Shown here: in pieces, positions 6,867 to 14,200 of the stretch
Layout: the number at the start of each line of letters is the position of its first letter
How positions within the stretch are numbered: position 1 is the stretch's first letter
Source of the DNA: JABMPX01 sp964649795
GTDB taxonomy: Bacteria; Patescibacteriota; Minisyncoccia; Portnoybacterales; UBA2143
Length of the DNA stretch: 23,684 nucleotides
Assembly: GCA_964649795.1 (NCBI GenBank)
Contig: CAZYQY010000010.1
Span: 1 to 23,684 of the forward strand
Direction of reading: 5' to 3'
Translations under genes and position numbers: made by a program
The notes under the pieces: generated by a model
The model's input: only the letters and a program-made list of their open reading frames with translations
The model's database searches: none
Told to the model about the DNA's origin: nothing

Positions 6867-7687
6867 GTAAAATTGAAATTTAATAATTTAGCTCGTGAAT
6901 ATGCCTGAACAATTTTCTTAGAATAAGGAATTTCTTTAATAATTTTTGTTTGATGTTTTTGAACAATTTTTTGTATTTCTTTCTTATCGCCTAAATCCGA
7001 CTGATTCAAAATTACTTCAATAGGCACTTTGATTTTCCTGCATAAATCTAAAATTAAATCTAAATCAACTGCTCCCATTGGAGTAGGTTCGGTAACCGCA
7101 TAAGCTGAATCAACGCCTAAAAGCGCTGAAATAACTGGGCAATGCGTACCAGCAGCTGTATCTAACAAAACAATATCAGCTTTTTTCTCTTGAGCAAATT
7201 TCATGGCAAATTTTTTGGTTTGATTAACGATCGGTCCAGTTTCTTCTAACCCGGCTTTAGCTAATCCAGTGATCAACCAATAATTCTTTTTAAGCTGACT
7301 AACAAAAATTTGGCCTGTTTCTTCTTTTTGGGGCTTAATGGCTTTATGCGGACAAATTAGCCAGCAAGCGCTGCATCCAGAACATAAATCTTTAATAAAT
7401 ATAGGATATTGGCCAGGCGCTTGAAAAATAGCATTGCTTCGGCAAGTTTTTACGCATAAACCACACTTTTGGCATTTACTTTTGTCTAATTTAGGAAAAT
7501 CAGTATAAATTCTTTCTCGGGGATTTTTTAATTCTTTACCTAAAAGCAAATAATCATTAGGACACTCCACATCACAATCAACTAACACAACCTTATTGCC
7601 GTCTTTGAAATATTTATTAGCTAAAAGAATGGACACGGTGGATTTGCCGGTGCCTCCTTTGCCTCCGGTAATGCCTATTTTTTTCAT
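6854..7687 (-). CDS. MinD-superfamily ATPase with inserted ferredoxin domain (2)
   Basis: A 277-residue paralogue of the ATPase at 2279-3178. Features are Walker A GKGGTGKS (9-16), LVDCDVECPN (35-44), ferredoxin cysteines 72/75/78/82 and 102/105/108/112, LLDTAAGTHCPV as the switch/Walker B-like strand, and TEPTPMGAVDLDL. It begins at an ATG with a MKKIGITGGKGG start typical for the group. It lies directly after the NifX-like gene and overlaps the CcdA-like gene by 13 nt. Paired MinD-ferredoxin ATPases next to a NifX-type protein is the arrangement known from ORP-complex loci, so the two are likely to act together, possibly as a heterodimer. The heterodimer is inference. Confidence 0.9.
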   Translation of the reverse strand: MKKIGITGGKGGTGKSTVSILLANKYFKDGNKVVLVDCDVECPNDYLLLGKELKNPRERIYTDFPKLDKSKCQKCGLCVKTCRSNAIFQAPGQYPIFIKDLCSGCSACWLICPHKAIKPQKEETGQIFVSQLKKNYWLITGLAKAGLEETGPIVNQTKKFAMKFAQEKKADIVLLDTAAGTHCPVISALLGVDSAYAVTEPTPMGAVDLDLILDLCRKIKVPIEVILNQSDLGDKKEIQKIVQKHQTKIIKEIPYSKKIVQAYSRAKLLNFNFTWGN

Positions 7688-7735
7688 AATTTTTCTAAGG
7701 TTAGACCTTTTTAATACATAAGATTTGATCTTGGA

Positions 7736-8131
7736 TTAATTCCCTCGGCCTCCGCCGAATCTCTGCCCTATTCCAAAATGATTAGGCACGCTTGGTTTTG
7801 CCATTTCTTTTAATTCCCCTTTTTGATATTTTTCCAAAGCATCTTTAACTGAAATTCCGGAAATCCCAATAATAATTTTTACTCCTGACGCTTCCAAAAC
7901 ATCAAAAGCCCGCGGACCGAGATTGCCGGTAATAATTACCTTGGCTCCGGTTGAAACAACTGATTGAGCAGCTGTAATTCCAGCTCCTCCCATTGCTTCT
8001 ACCCCGGTATTTTTAATCACTTCTATGTTTTCTCCTTTTTCGTCGGTGATTAGAAAATAAGGCGCCCGACCAAACCTCGGGTCTATCAACGAGTCAAATT
8101 TAGGCAAACTAACACTAAAACAAATTTTCAT
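7736..8131 (-). CDS. NifX/NifB-type dinitrogenase Fe-Mo cofactor-binding family protein
   Basis: A 131-residue protein of the family that binds iron-molybdenum cofactor or related metal-sulfur clusters (NifX, NafY, ORP). The fold is recognisable from the N-terminal MKICFSVSL strand, the DPRFGRAPYFLI motif (17-28), the Gly-rich MGGAGITAAQ segment (47-56) and the VIITGNLGPRAFDVL strand-helix near residue 65. No nitrogenase genes are present, so a nitrogenase role is unlikely; in non-diazotrophs such as Desulfovibrio the homologous orange protein binds a Mo-Cu-S cluster. The C-terminal extension ends GIGQRFGGGRGN, matching the Gly/Arg-rich tails of its neighbours. Confidence 0.88.
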   Translation of the reverse strand: MKICFSVSLPKFDSLIDPRFGRAPYFLITDEKGENIEVIKNTGVEAMGGAGITAAQSVVSTGAKVIITGNLGPRAFDVLEASGVKIIIGISGISVKDALEKYQKGELKEMAKPSVPNHFGIGQRFGGGRGN

Positions 8132-8144
8132 AATGAATATATTA

Positions 8145-8369
8145 TTATCTAGTTCGAGTCATTGAACTGCCACAATTAGGGCATTTTTGTTCATAACAAG
8201 GGATTCCTCTTTGATGAGAAGCTTTTGTTCCGCATTTCGGACAAACGCATTCACCATCAGGTCCCAAACCAAAGCCGTTTGTTTGACGGTCGCGTCCTTG
8301 GCCCTTTTTTAGGCCTTGACCAGTGCCTGATCCTTGACTAAAAGAACCAGTTCCGTTTCTAAATGGCAT
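8145..8369 (-). CDS. Small zinc-ribbon/multi-Cys protein with Gly-rich N-terminus
   Basis: A 74-residue protein with a low-complexity Gly/Gln/Ser/Lys N-terminal half (residues 5-38) and a C-terminal metal-binding half: ECVCPKCG (Cys41, 43, 46), then HQRGIPCYEQKCPNCG (Cys58, 63, 66). The pattern of CPxCG knuckles predicts a zinc ribbon, although a metal-sulfur site is also possible. Proteins with this knuckle pattern occur beside NifX-type and DUF5320 genes in anaerobes; no function is established. An AAGGA site about 6 nt before the ATG supports the start. It lies 22 nt after the DUF5320-like gene. Confidence 0.75.
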   Translation of the reverse strand: MPFRNGTGSFSQGSGTGQGLKKGQGRDRQTNGFGLGPDGECVCPKCGTKASHQRGIPCYEQKCPNCGSSMTRTR

Positions 8370-8391
8370 ATTTTTCCTTTCTTTTATTATT

Positions 8392-8640
8392 TTATTTTTT
8401 AGTTTTTAGTTCCTCAAGTCGGTTTTCCATTGCTTTTGCTTCTTCTTTTAGGCCTTTAATTTCTTCTGTAAGCGCTTCTTTTTCATCTTTGTCAGAATAT
8501 CCCCAGCCGCGTCCAAAACCTCTACCCAGTCCTGATCCAAAACCGCGTCCAAAACCTCTATACCCAGGACCGCAATTTCCTAAACCTCGACCAGTCATTG
8601 GGCCTTGTCCTTGAGGACCTGTTCCGTTTAAAGCAGGCAT
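8392..8640 (-). CDS. DUF5320-like Gly/Arg/Phe-rich protein with C-terminal coiled coil
   Basis: An 82-residue protein, first in the 13-gene block. Residues 1-47 begin MPALNGTGPQGQGPMTGRG and continue as GFGRGFG-type repeats; residues 50-82 form an acidic/basic heptad segment (EALTEEIKGLKEEAKAMENR) expected to be a coiled coil. This is the standard layout of DUF5320 proteins, which nearly always accompany NifX-type and MinD-ferredoxin genes and have no proven role. The ATG at 8640 has a clear AGGAG site 8 nt upstream (8649-8653), one of the few obvious Shine-Dalgarno sites in the window, suggesting high expression. Confidence 0.8.
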   Translation of the reverse strand: MPALNGTGPQGQGPMTGRGLGNCGPGYRGFGRGFGSGLGRGFGRGWGYSDKDEKEALTEEIKGLKEEAKAMENRLEELKTKK

Positions 8641-8659
8641 AATAATTTCTCCTTATTAT

Positions 8660-8688
8660 ATTATACTAGATGACCACGACCTTTTCAA
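8660..8688 (-). promoter_or_regulatory. Proximal promoter of the cofactor block
   Basis: On the minus strand TTGAAA (8688-8683), a 17-nt spacer and a perfect TATAAT (8665-8660) lie just upstream of the AGGAG ribosome binding site (8653-8649) and the DUF5320-like ATG at 8640. The transcript would start near 8653, very close to the ribosome binding site. Confidence 0.5.
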
Positions 8689-8707
8689 ATAAAAACAGCC
8701 ATCTTTA

Positions 8708-8727
8708 TTATGAGTATATACCCATAA
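8708..8727. promoter_or_regulatory. 20-bp palindromic operator over the distal promoter
   Basis: TTATGAGTATATACCCATAA is self-complementary except for one base pair out of ten (A/G against C/T). It completely covers the -10 element (8713-8718) of the distal promoter, so a bound dimer would block RNA polymerase. The symmetry, position and quality make a repressor operator likely. The DUF134 protein encoded in the same operon is the best local candidate to bind it. Confidence 0.6.
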
Positions 8728-8741
8728 CTAATGCCTGTCAA
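8713..8741 (-). promoter_or_regulatory. Distal promoter of the cofactor block
   Basis: A perfect -35 TTGACA (8741-8736), 17-nt spacer and -10 TATACT (8718-8713) on the minus strand. It reads toward the DUF5320-like gene and predicts a leader of about 66 nt. The -10 lies inside the 20-bp palindrome. Two promoters in tandem suggest one regulated and one more constant input. Confidence 0.6.
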
Positions 8742-8761
8742 GTGTTTAAAAGATAACTTTT

Positions 8762-10726
8762 TTATAACAACGGAGCGATTATTAATGCAATAATGGCCAT
8801 TAATTTAATTAATATATTTAATGAAGGGCCAGCTGCATCCTTAAAAGGATCGCCAACCGTATCGCCGACCACAGCTGCTTTGTGCGTTTCAGACCCTTTT
8901 CCTTCCAGATTGCCTGCTTCAATAAATTTCTTGGCATTATCCCATGCTCCGCCTGAATTAGACATAGTTATTGCCAATAGAAATCCAGAAACAATTGACC
9001 CAGCCAATAAACCAGCCAAAGCAGCAGGACCCAAAAGAAAACCAACCAAAACTGGAGTTAAAATACACAAAACACTTGGCAAAATCATTTCTCTAAGAGC
9101 TGTTTTGCTACTTATGTCAATACACTTTTTATAATCCGGTTCTGCTTTACCCTGCATAATTCCTTTTATTGTCTTAAACTGCATGCGCACTTCTTTTACT
9201 ATAACCATAGCTGCCCGGCTAACTGCATGCAAAGCAAAAGAAGAAAAAATAAAAGGCATTAAACCGCCCAATAAAAGACCAATAATTACTTTGTAATTCA
9301 ATAAATCAATAAATGGTAAATTAACTGTTTGGCCATAACTAATCATTAAAACCAAAGCAGTTAAGCCGGCTGCGCCAATAGCAAAGCCCTTGCCAACAGC
9401 TGCTTTAGTATTGCCTACTGCATCTAAATCTTCAGCCCTTTTTATAGTTTTCTCATCCATTCCAGCCATTTTAGCAATGCCCGTTGCATTATCCATTATT
9501 GGCCCAAAAGCATTAGTCGCTAAAACAATTCCTAAAGTAGAAAGCATCCCTACAGCTGCTATGGCAATGCCAAATAATTGGCCCCATTGATAGGTCAAAA
9601 AAATTGTTGCTGAAACAGTTAAAACTGGAATAATAGTGCTAAACAATCCTAAAGCAAAACCAGAAATAATATTGGTTCCAGCTCCTGCTTGAGCCGCTTT
9701 AGCCACTCTTTGAGTTAAAGAGTATTTGTCTGAAGTAAAATATTCTGTTGCTAAACCAATAATTAAACCTGCTAACAATCCAGACAGAAATGCGTAAAAA
9801 AGATTAATGCCAAAACCAAGATATCTAATTAAAATAAAAGCACTAATACACATTAAAATAGTCGCAGCCAGAATGCTTTGATTCAAAACTTTATGGCCTG
9901 AACCTGATTTTACATTTCCTATTTTAACAAAAATATTGCTAATCAAACTAATAATAATTCCTGCTCCTGCTAAAACTAATGGTAAAAGAATTCCTCTTTC
10001 GCCTATTGCCACTACTGAACCAATAACCATTGCCACAATAATGCTATCTACATAACTTTCAAAAAAATCAGCTCCTGCGCCAGCCACATCGCTAACATCA
10101 TCGCCTACATTACTTGCAATAACAGCTGGGTTGCGCGAATCGTCTTCTTGAATTCCATGTTCTACTTTACCAACTAAATCAGACCCTACATCAGCAGCTT
10201 TAGCATAAATACCGCCTCCAACACGCGCGAATAAAGCCGCGCTGGAAGCGCCAAAGCCAAAACCATAAATAATAACTGGATCCTTGAAAATTAAATAGAG
10301 AACAGTTATTCCTAAAACACCCAAACCAACAATAGTCATGGCTATAACGCTGCTGCTGTTAAAAGCAATATTCAATCCAGACTTAAAATCCTTGTTTAAT
10401 TTTTCAGCTGTCCTAACATTAGCTAAAACAGCAACTCTCATGCCAATCTGACCAGCTAAAGCGCTTAAAAAAGCGCCGATAATAAAGGCTATAGCTGTTT
10501 TCGGATTTATAAAATAATAAAGAAGTCCTGTAATAACTATAACAAAGCAAAACAAAACTCTATATTCCCTATTTAGAAAAGCTATAGCACCGTCTCTGAT
10601 TATTTTGCTGATATTCCCGGCTTTTTGAGAAAAAACTTCTTGTCTTTTAATTTGCCAAAATAAAATTAGGGCAAATAAAAGCGCTGTAATAGAAGATAAT
10701 AAAATGAAATAAATTTGTGTTGACAT
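8762..10726 (-). CDS. hppA: Membrane-bound ion-pumping pyrophosphatase
   Basis: Couples hydrolysis of pyrophosphate to pumping of H+ or Na+ across the membrane; 654 residues with about 16 TM helices. The active-site signatures are visible: DVGSDLVGKVEHGIQEDD (179-196), NVGDDVSDVAGAGADFFESY (206-225, with the pump glutamate in FESY), NAFGPIMDNATGIAKMAG (405-422) and the C-terminal SNSGGAWDNAKKFIE and GDTVGDPFKDAAGPS segments. The K+-dependence signature reads GNTKAAVGK (438-446): Ala and Gly occupy the two positions that are Lys and Thr in K+-independent enzymes, pointing to a K+-dependent type, but the usual GNTT is GNTK. Whether H+ or Na+ is pumped cannot be decided by eye. The ATG lies 6 nt from a -10 element. 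Confidence 0.95.
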   Translation of the reverse strand: MSTQIYFILLSSITALLFALILFWQIKRQEVFSQKAGNISKIIRDGAIAFLNREYRVLFCFVIVITGLLYYFINPKTAIAFIIGAFLSALAGQIGMRVAVLANVRTAEKLNKDFKSGLNIAFNSSSVIAMTIVGLGVLGITVLYLIFKDPVIIYGFGFGASSAALFARVGGGIYAKAADVGSDLVGKVEHGIQEDDSRNPAVIASNVGDDVSDVAGAGADFFESYVDSIIVAMVIGSVVAIGERGILLPLVLAGAGIIISLISNIFVKIGNVKSGSGHKVLNQSILAATILMCISAFILIRYLGFGINLFYAFLSGLLAGLIIGLATEYFTSDKYSLTQRVAKAAQAGAGTNIISGFALGLFSTIIPVLTVSATIFLTYQWGQLFGIAIAAVGMLSTLGIVLATNAFGPIMDNATGIAKMAGMDEKTIKRAEDLDAVGNTKAAVGKGFAIGAAGLTALVLMISYGQTVNLPFIDLLNYKVIIGLLLGGLMPFIFSSFALHAVSRAAMVIVKEVRMQFKTIKGIMQGKAEPDYKKCIDISSKTALREMILPSVLCILTPVLVGFLLGPAALAGLLAGSIVSGFLLAITMSNSGGAWDNAKKFIEAGNLEGKGSETHKAAVVGDTVGDPFKDAAGPSLNILIKLMAIIALIIAPLL

Positions 10727-10732
10727 AATTCT

Positions 10733-10760
10733 ATTCTACATATTCTTTCTAAGAATTCAA
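10733..10760 (-). promoter_or_regulatory. hppA promoter, near-leaderless
   Basis: TTGAAT (10760-10755), a 16-nt spacer and TAGAAT (10738-10733) on the minus strand, with only 6 nt between the -10 and the hppA ATG. Transcription would begin at or next to the start codon, and no ribosome binding site is present. Confidence 0.45.
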
Positions 10761-10778
10761 TACACAAGAGAAAGTGCT

Positions 10779-10953
10779 TGAAAGTTTCGACGGGAATAGG
10801 CCGCGCCTTGAGAGCTACATTCTTACGCTCAAAGAGCGGAAGGATGTACTCGTCAAGGCGTGGCCTATGGATTAACAGAAAAAATCTGACCAGGCACGGC
10901 CTTTCTCGCACAACCTTGCTTCGCAAGGATGTTGCTCTTTAAGGCCGTGCCTG
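10779..10953. repeat. Composite hairpin repeat, copy A (inverted relative to copy B)
   Basis: The 251-nt gap between hppA and the efflux operon contains two long hairpins. Hairpin 1 (10796-10868) has a 16-bp stem, ATAGGCCGCGCCTTGA with TCAAGGCGTGGCCTAT (one G-T pair), and further paired blocks inside (TACAT/ATGTA, CGCTC/GAGCG). Hairpin 2 (10891-10953) has a 13-bp stem, CAGGCACGGCCTT with AAGGCCGTGCCTG, and an inner CCTTGC-TTC-GCAAGG stem-loop. Positions 10879-10953 match the reverse complement of 15893-15967 at 73 of 75 bases. A GTTTCGAC element at 10785 is also shared with copy B (GTCGAAAC at 16040). On the minus strand hairpin 2 is followed by six T, so this copy could also terminate the efflux operon. 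Confidence 0.85.
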
Positions 10954-10977
10954 TCCATTTTTCTAAGGCATGGCCTC

Positions 10978-12237
10978 TTACTCCTTTCTCATTGCTTCAA
11001 TTGGACTTAATTTAGCTGCTTTGCGCGCTGGATAAATGCCAAAAATTAGTCCTATAGTCATGGAAACAAGAAAAGCAATAACAATAGCCAGCCAGGAAAT
11101 AGCCAAAGGCCAATTTAATCCTTGTGTCTTGACAACTAGCCCAACTAATAAAGAAAAAACTATGCCGAAAAAAATGCCAATAAAACCGCCCAAACCAGTA
11201 ATAACAAAGCTTTCAATTAAAAATTGCCAAAGAATATTCTGTTTAGTTGCGCCTAATGATTTGCGCAGGCCTATTTCATGGGTTCGCTCGCTTACTGAAA
11301 CTAACATAATATTCATAATGCCAATTCCGCCGACTAATAATGATATAGCAGCTAAAAATCCCAAAAGTAGGTTTAAAATAACGCTTATTTCATTAACCTG
11401 ATCTAAAATTTCCTTCATAGTTGTAATCTGAAAATCATCTTTTTCTGGATCTTTAATATTATGATTTTTGCGAAGCATTCGGGATATTTCTCCTATGGCT
11501 TGAGAAGAATATTTTGAATCTTCAAGAGTCAAAACTATTTCTGATAAATAATCAATGCCTAAAATTTCTTTTAATGCAGTTTGTAAGGGTATATATAAGA
11601 AATCATTAATATCAATTCCGGCAAACATTACTCCGCCTTGCGGTTTAAACACACCAATAACTTTAAAATTCTGCCCTTTTATTTTTATCTTTTTGCCTAA
11701 AGGATTTTCTTTTTTGAAAAACTCTTCTGCTAAACCGCTTCCTAAAACTACTACTTTATCCAAGTTATCATCTTCGTTTTGAGTAAAAAAGCGGCCTTGG
11801 TCTATTTTAGCTATTTTCATAACTAAAGGATAATCAGCGCTGCATCCATAAATTAAAACCTGTTTTTCCTGATTCCCATAAACAGACCATTCTTGAGCAA
11901 TGCCCTGGCCGCTCACTGCCTCAATGTATGGAAATCTATCTTTTTCCTTAAGAGCTTTAATGTCTTTAATTTTTAAAGTAGTGATTTTTACGCCCTGAAC
12001 CATTGAAACAACCGTGCTTATTTGATCAGCGCCAGGAATTTTAATTGCAATATCAAGCATATTTGGGCCAAAAGCTTCAATTTCATTAGTGACTAGCCCC
12101 TTTAATCCCTGGCCCATGGAAAGAATAATTACTACAGCAGCCACTCCAATAACAATGCCTAAAATAGAAAAAAAGCTGCGCAGCTTATTAGCCCTTAAGG
12201 CAATAAGCGATTGTTTGATAATGGAAAAAGGGTTCAT
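10978..12237 (-). CDS. MacB-like ABC transporter permease (FtsX/MacB_PCD) 1
   Basis: A 419-residue permease without an ATPase domain. N-terminal TM helix LRSFFSILGIVIGVAAVVII (20-39), then a MacB_PCD extracytoplasmic domain (about 45-270, including VVVLGSGLAEEFFKKENPLG and IKGQNFKVIGVF), then an FtsX domain with three TM helices (about 285-405) containing LLVGGIGIMNIMLVSVSERT and EIGLRKSLGATKQNILWQFL. These are the classical MacB motifs that couple ATP hydrolysis to mechanical movement of the periplasmic part. It pairs with the paralogous permease at 12247-13479, 9 nt away, so the transporter is probably a heterodimer. It ends at the edge of repeat copy A. Confidence 0.9.
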   Translation of the reverse strand: MNPFSIIKQSLIALRANKLRSFFSILGIVIGVAAVVIILSMGQGLKGLVTNEIEAFGPNMLDIAIKIPGADQISTVVSMVQGVKITTLKIKDIKALKEKDRFPYIEAVSGQGIAQEWSVYGNQEKQVLIYGCSADYPLVMKIAKIDQGRFFTQNEDDNLDKVVVLGSGLAEEFFKKENPLGKKIKIKGQNFKVIGVFKPQGGVMFAGIDINDFLYIPLQTALKEILGIDYLSEIVLTLEDSKYSSQAIGEISRMLRKNHNIKDPEKDDFQITTMKEILDQVNEISVILNLLLGFLAAISLLVGGIGIMNIMLVSVSERTHEIGLRKSLGATKQNILWQFLIESFVITGLGGFIGIFFGIVFSLLVGLVVKTQGLNWPLAISWLAIVIAFLVSMTIGLIFGIYPARKAAKLSPIEAMRKE

Positions 12238-12246
12238 ATCTTTAAT

Positions 12247-13479
12247 TTACTCATACCTTAAGGCTTGAATTGAATTTAATTTAGAAGCCCTGTTAGCCGG
12301 CCATAAGCCAAAAACTAATCCAACACTGATAGCCATTGTAGTAGAAACAAAAATAGACAAAGGCGTAACAATAAATTGCCAATCATAGCCAAAATAATTT
12401 ACTCCAATTGAAACAACCAAAGAAATCAAAATTCCCAAAATAATCCCTATTATTCCGCCAATTAAAGTCATTGTGGCGCTTTCAATTAAAAATTGGATTA
12501 GTATGTCTTTTCTCTTAGCTCCCAATGCCTTGCGCAAGCCAATTTCCCTAGTCCTTTCATTGACTACTACAAACATAATATTCATAATGCCAATACCGCC
12601 GACTAGCAAAGAAATAGCGGCAACAGTTGCTAAAAACATTTTTAAGGCCTGTGTAATGCTTCCTAAAATATCTAATGCCTGATCTGTACTTCTAACAGAG
12701 AAATCATCTTTGGCTGGGTCTTTAATGTGATGGCGAAAACGAATTGTCTCTTTAATCCTATTTGTAACCAAAGCGATATTATCAGCATTGTCAACTTTAG
12801 CTCTAATAAAAGCTAAATGGTCAACGCCTAAAAGTAATTTCTGTACTGTTTTAATTGGGATAAAAATCTGTTCATCTTGATTCTGGAAAGTAACAACGCC
12901 TCTTTCTTCCATTACTCCTATAACCTTAAAACTCACCTGATTTATTTTAATCCTTTTATTAATTGGGTTATCTTGGTTAAAAAGATTTTTTTTGACTTCG
13001 CTTCCTAAAACAACTACTCTAGCCAAGCTGTCAATTTCTTCTTGTTTGAAAAAACGGCCTGATTCTACTGAAGCATCTTCAACATTAATATAATCAGCGC
13101 CTACTCCTGAATAATTATAGTTCTCTATTTTATTAAAATAGCTTATTGTTCCCTGTCCTGTAATATATGATGTAACAGCTAAAATATGAGGTAGTTTTTT
13201 TAAAGCCAAAGCGTCTTCATATTTAAGAGTGGTTATTTCAATGCCAAAAAGAGCCGCTGGCGGGCCCATTTCATCAGACGCTCCTGGCAAAATGCCGATT
13301 AGATTAGTTCCCATGGCATTCACCTGGGCTAAAAGCAAATTTTGAGCGCTAGCTCCAATAGCCATAATTGAAATTACTGCGGCCACGCCGATAATAATAC
13401 CAAGCATGGTTAAAAAAGAACGGCTTTTTTTCAAAGCCAAGTTCTGAAAAGTCAATTTAAGAGTATTTAAAAAATACAT
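12247..13479 (-). CDS. MacB-like ABC transporter permease (FtsX/MacB_PCD) 2
   Basis: A 410-residue paralogue of the neighbouring permease with the same layout: TM helix SRSFLTMLGIIIGVAAVISI (19-38), MacB_PCD domain to about residue 265 (RVVVLGSEVKKNLFNQDNPI, INQVSFKVIGVMEERG), and an FtsX domain with LLVGGIGIMNIMFVVVNERT and EIGLRKALGAKRKDILIQFL. It starts 2 nt downstream of the ATPase gene stop. Two different permease chains with a separate ATPase differ from proteobacterial MacB, in which one chain carries both domains. The substrate is unknown; peptides, lipids or lipoproteins are usual for the family. Confidence 0.9.
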   Translation of the reverse strand: MYFLNTLKLTFQNLALKKSRSFLTMLGIIIGVAAVISIMAIGASAQNLLLAQVNAMGTNLIGILPGASDEMGPPAALFGIEITTLKYEDALALKKLPHILAVTSYITGQGTISYFNKIENYNYSGVGADYINVEDASVESGRFFKQEEIDSLARVVVLGSEVKKNLFNQDNPINKRIKINQVSFKVIGVMEERGVVTFQNQDEQIFIPIKTVQKLLLGVDHLAFIRAKVDNADNIALVTNRIKETIRFRHHIKDPAKDDFSVRSTDQALDILGSITQALKMFLATVAAISLLVGGIGIMNIMFVVVNERTREIGLRKALGAKRKDILIQFLIESATMTLIGGIIGIILGILISLVVSIGVNYFGYDWQFIVTPLSIFVSTTMAISVGLVFGLWPANRASKLNSIQALRYE

Positions 13480-13481
13480 AT

Positions 13482-14198
13482 TTACTTCTTCAGCCCATTT
13501 TTGGCTAAATGCTGTTTAGACACTTTATAATCATTAACAATCAAGCCATCTTTCATATTTAGAATTCTGCGAGCGCATTCAGCTACGTATTTTTCATGAG
13601 TAACCATTAAAATAGTATGTCCTTCTTCGTTCAAATCCTGTAGAACTTCCATTACCTCCTGGCCAGACTTGCTATCCAAATTGCCAGTCGGCTCATCAGC
13701 TAAAATTAAACGGGGTTGATTAATCAATGCTCTGGCAATAGCTACCCTTTGCTGCTCTCCGCCAGAAAGTTGATTAGGCCGATGGTCAATTCTTTCTAAT
13801 AACCCCAATTTGCTTAAAAGCCGATTAGCTCTTTCATCAATTTTTTTCTTATCTAAATTTGGCGTATAAATAGTTGGTAATAAAATATTATCCCAGACCG
13901 AAGTCCTAGCCAAAAGATTGTATGATTGGAAAATAAAACCAACTTTTTGATTTCTTATTTCAGCTAATTTCTTATCATCAAATTCACTGGTATTTTCTTT
14001 GTCAAAAAAATATTCACCTTGAGTCATTTTATCCAAAAAGCCAATAATATGCATTAAAGTAGATTTTCCTGAACCAGAAGAGCCCATTACTGCGACAAAA
14101 TCTCCTTTATCAATTTCAAAAGAAACCCCGCGCAAAGCACGGGTAGTTATTTCCTCATCAACATAATCTTTTATAATATTTTCCAATTTAATAAGCAT
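13482..14198 (-). CDS. ABC transporter ATP-binding protein (MacB/LolD type)
   Basis: A 238-residue ATPase with Walker A GSSGSGKST (39-47), Q-loop FIFQSYNLL (88-96), signature LSGGEQQRVAIARAL (144-158), Walker B LILADEPTGNLD (164-175) and switch His in VTHE. The N-terminal half with ALRGVSFEIDKGDFVAVMG and the GNLDSKSGQEVM run are typical of the LolD/MacB family. It energises the two FtsX-type permeases encoded just downstream, with 2-nt spacing on each side, in the order adaptor, ATPase, permease, permease. Confidence 0.95.
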   Translation of the reverse strand: MLIKLENIIKDYVDEEITTRALRGVSFEIDKGDFVAVMGSSGSGKSTLMHIIGFLDKMTQGEYFFDKENTSEFDDKKLAEIRNQKVGFIFQSYNLLARTSVWDNILLPTIYTPNLDKKKIDERANRLLSKLGLLERIDHRPNQLSGGEQQRVAIARALINQPRLILADEPTGNLDSKSGQEVMEVLQDLNEEGHTILMVTHEKYVAECARRILNMKDGLIVNDYKVSKQHLAKNGLKK

Positions 14199-14200
14199 GT

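Noticed and set aside
7736..8131. NifX-type protein as evidence of nitrogen fixation
   Set aside because: No nifH, nifD, nifK, nifE or nifN is present; the family is common in non-diazotrophs with MinD-ferredoxin ATPases.
8363..8614. Plus-strand 83-codon frame antisense to the DUF5320-like gene
   Set aside because: Its Pro/Arg/Lys repeats mirror the Gly/Arg-rich coding strand. The minus frame has a promoter, a ribosome binding site and a recognised family pattern.
10666..10926. Minus-strand open frame of 86 codons starting MRSKVVRERP
   Set aside because: It runs through repeat copy A and the 5' end of hppA. The same N-terminal peptide appears in repeat copy B, so it is the translation of a repeat, not a gene.
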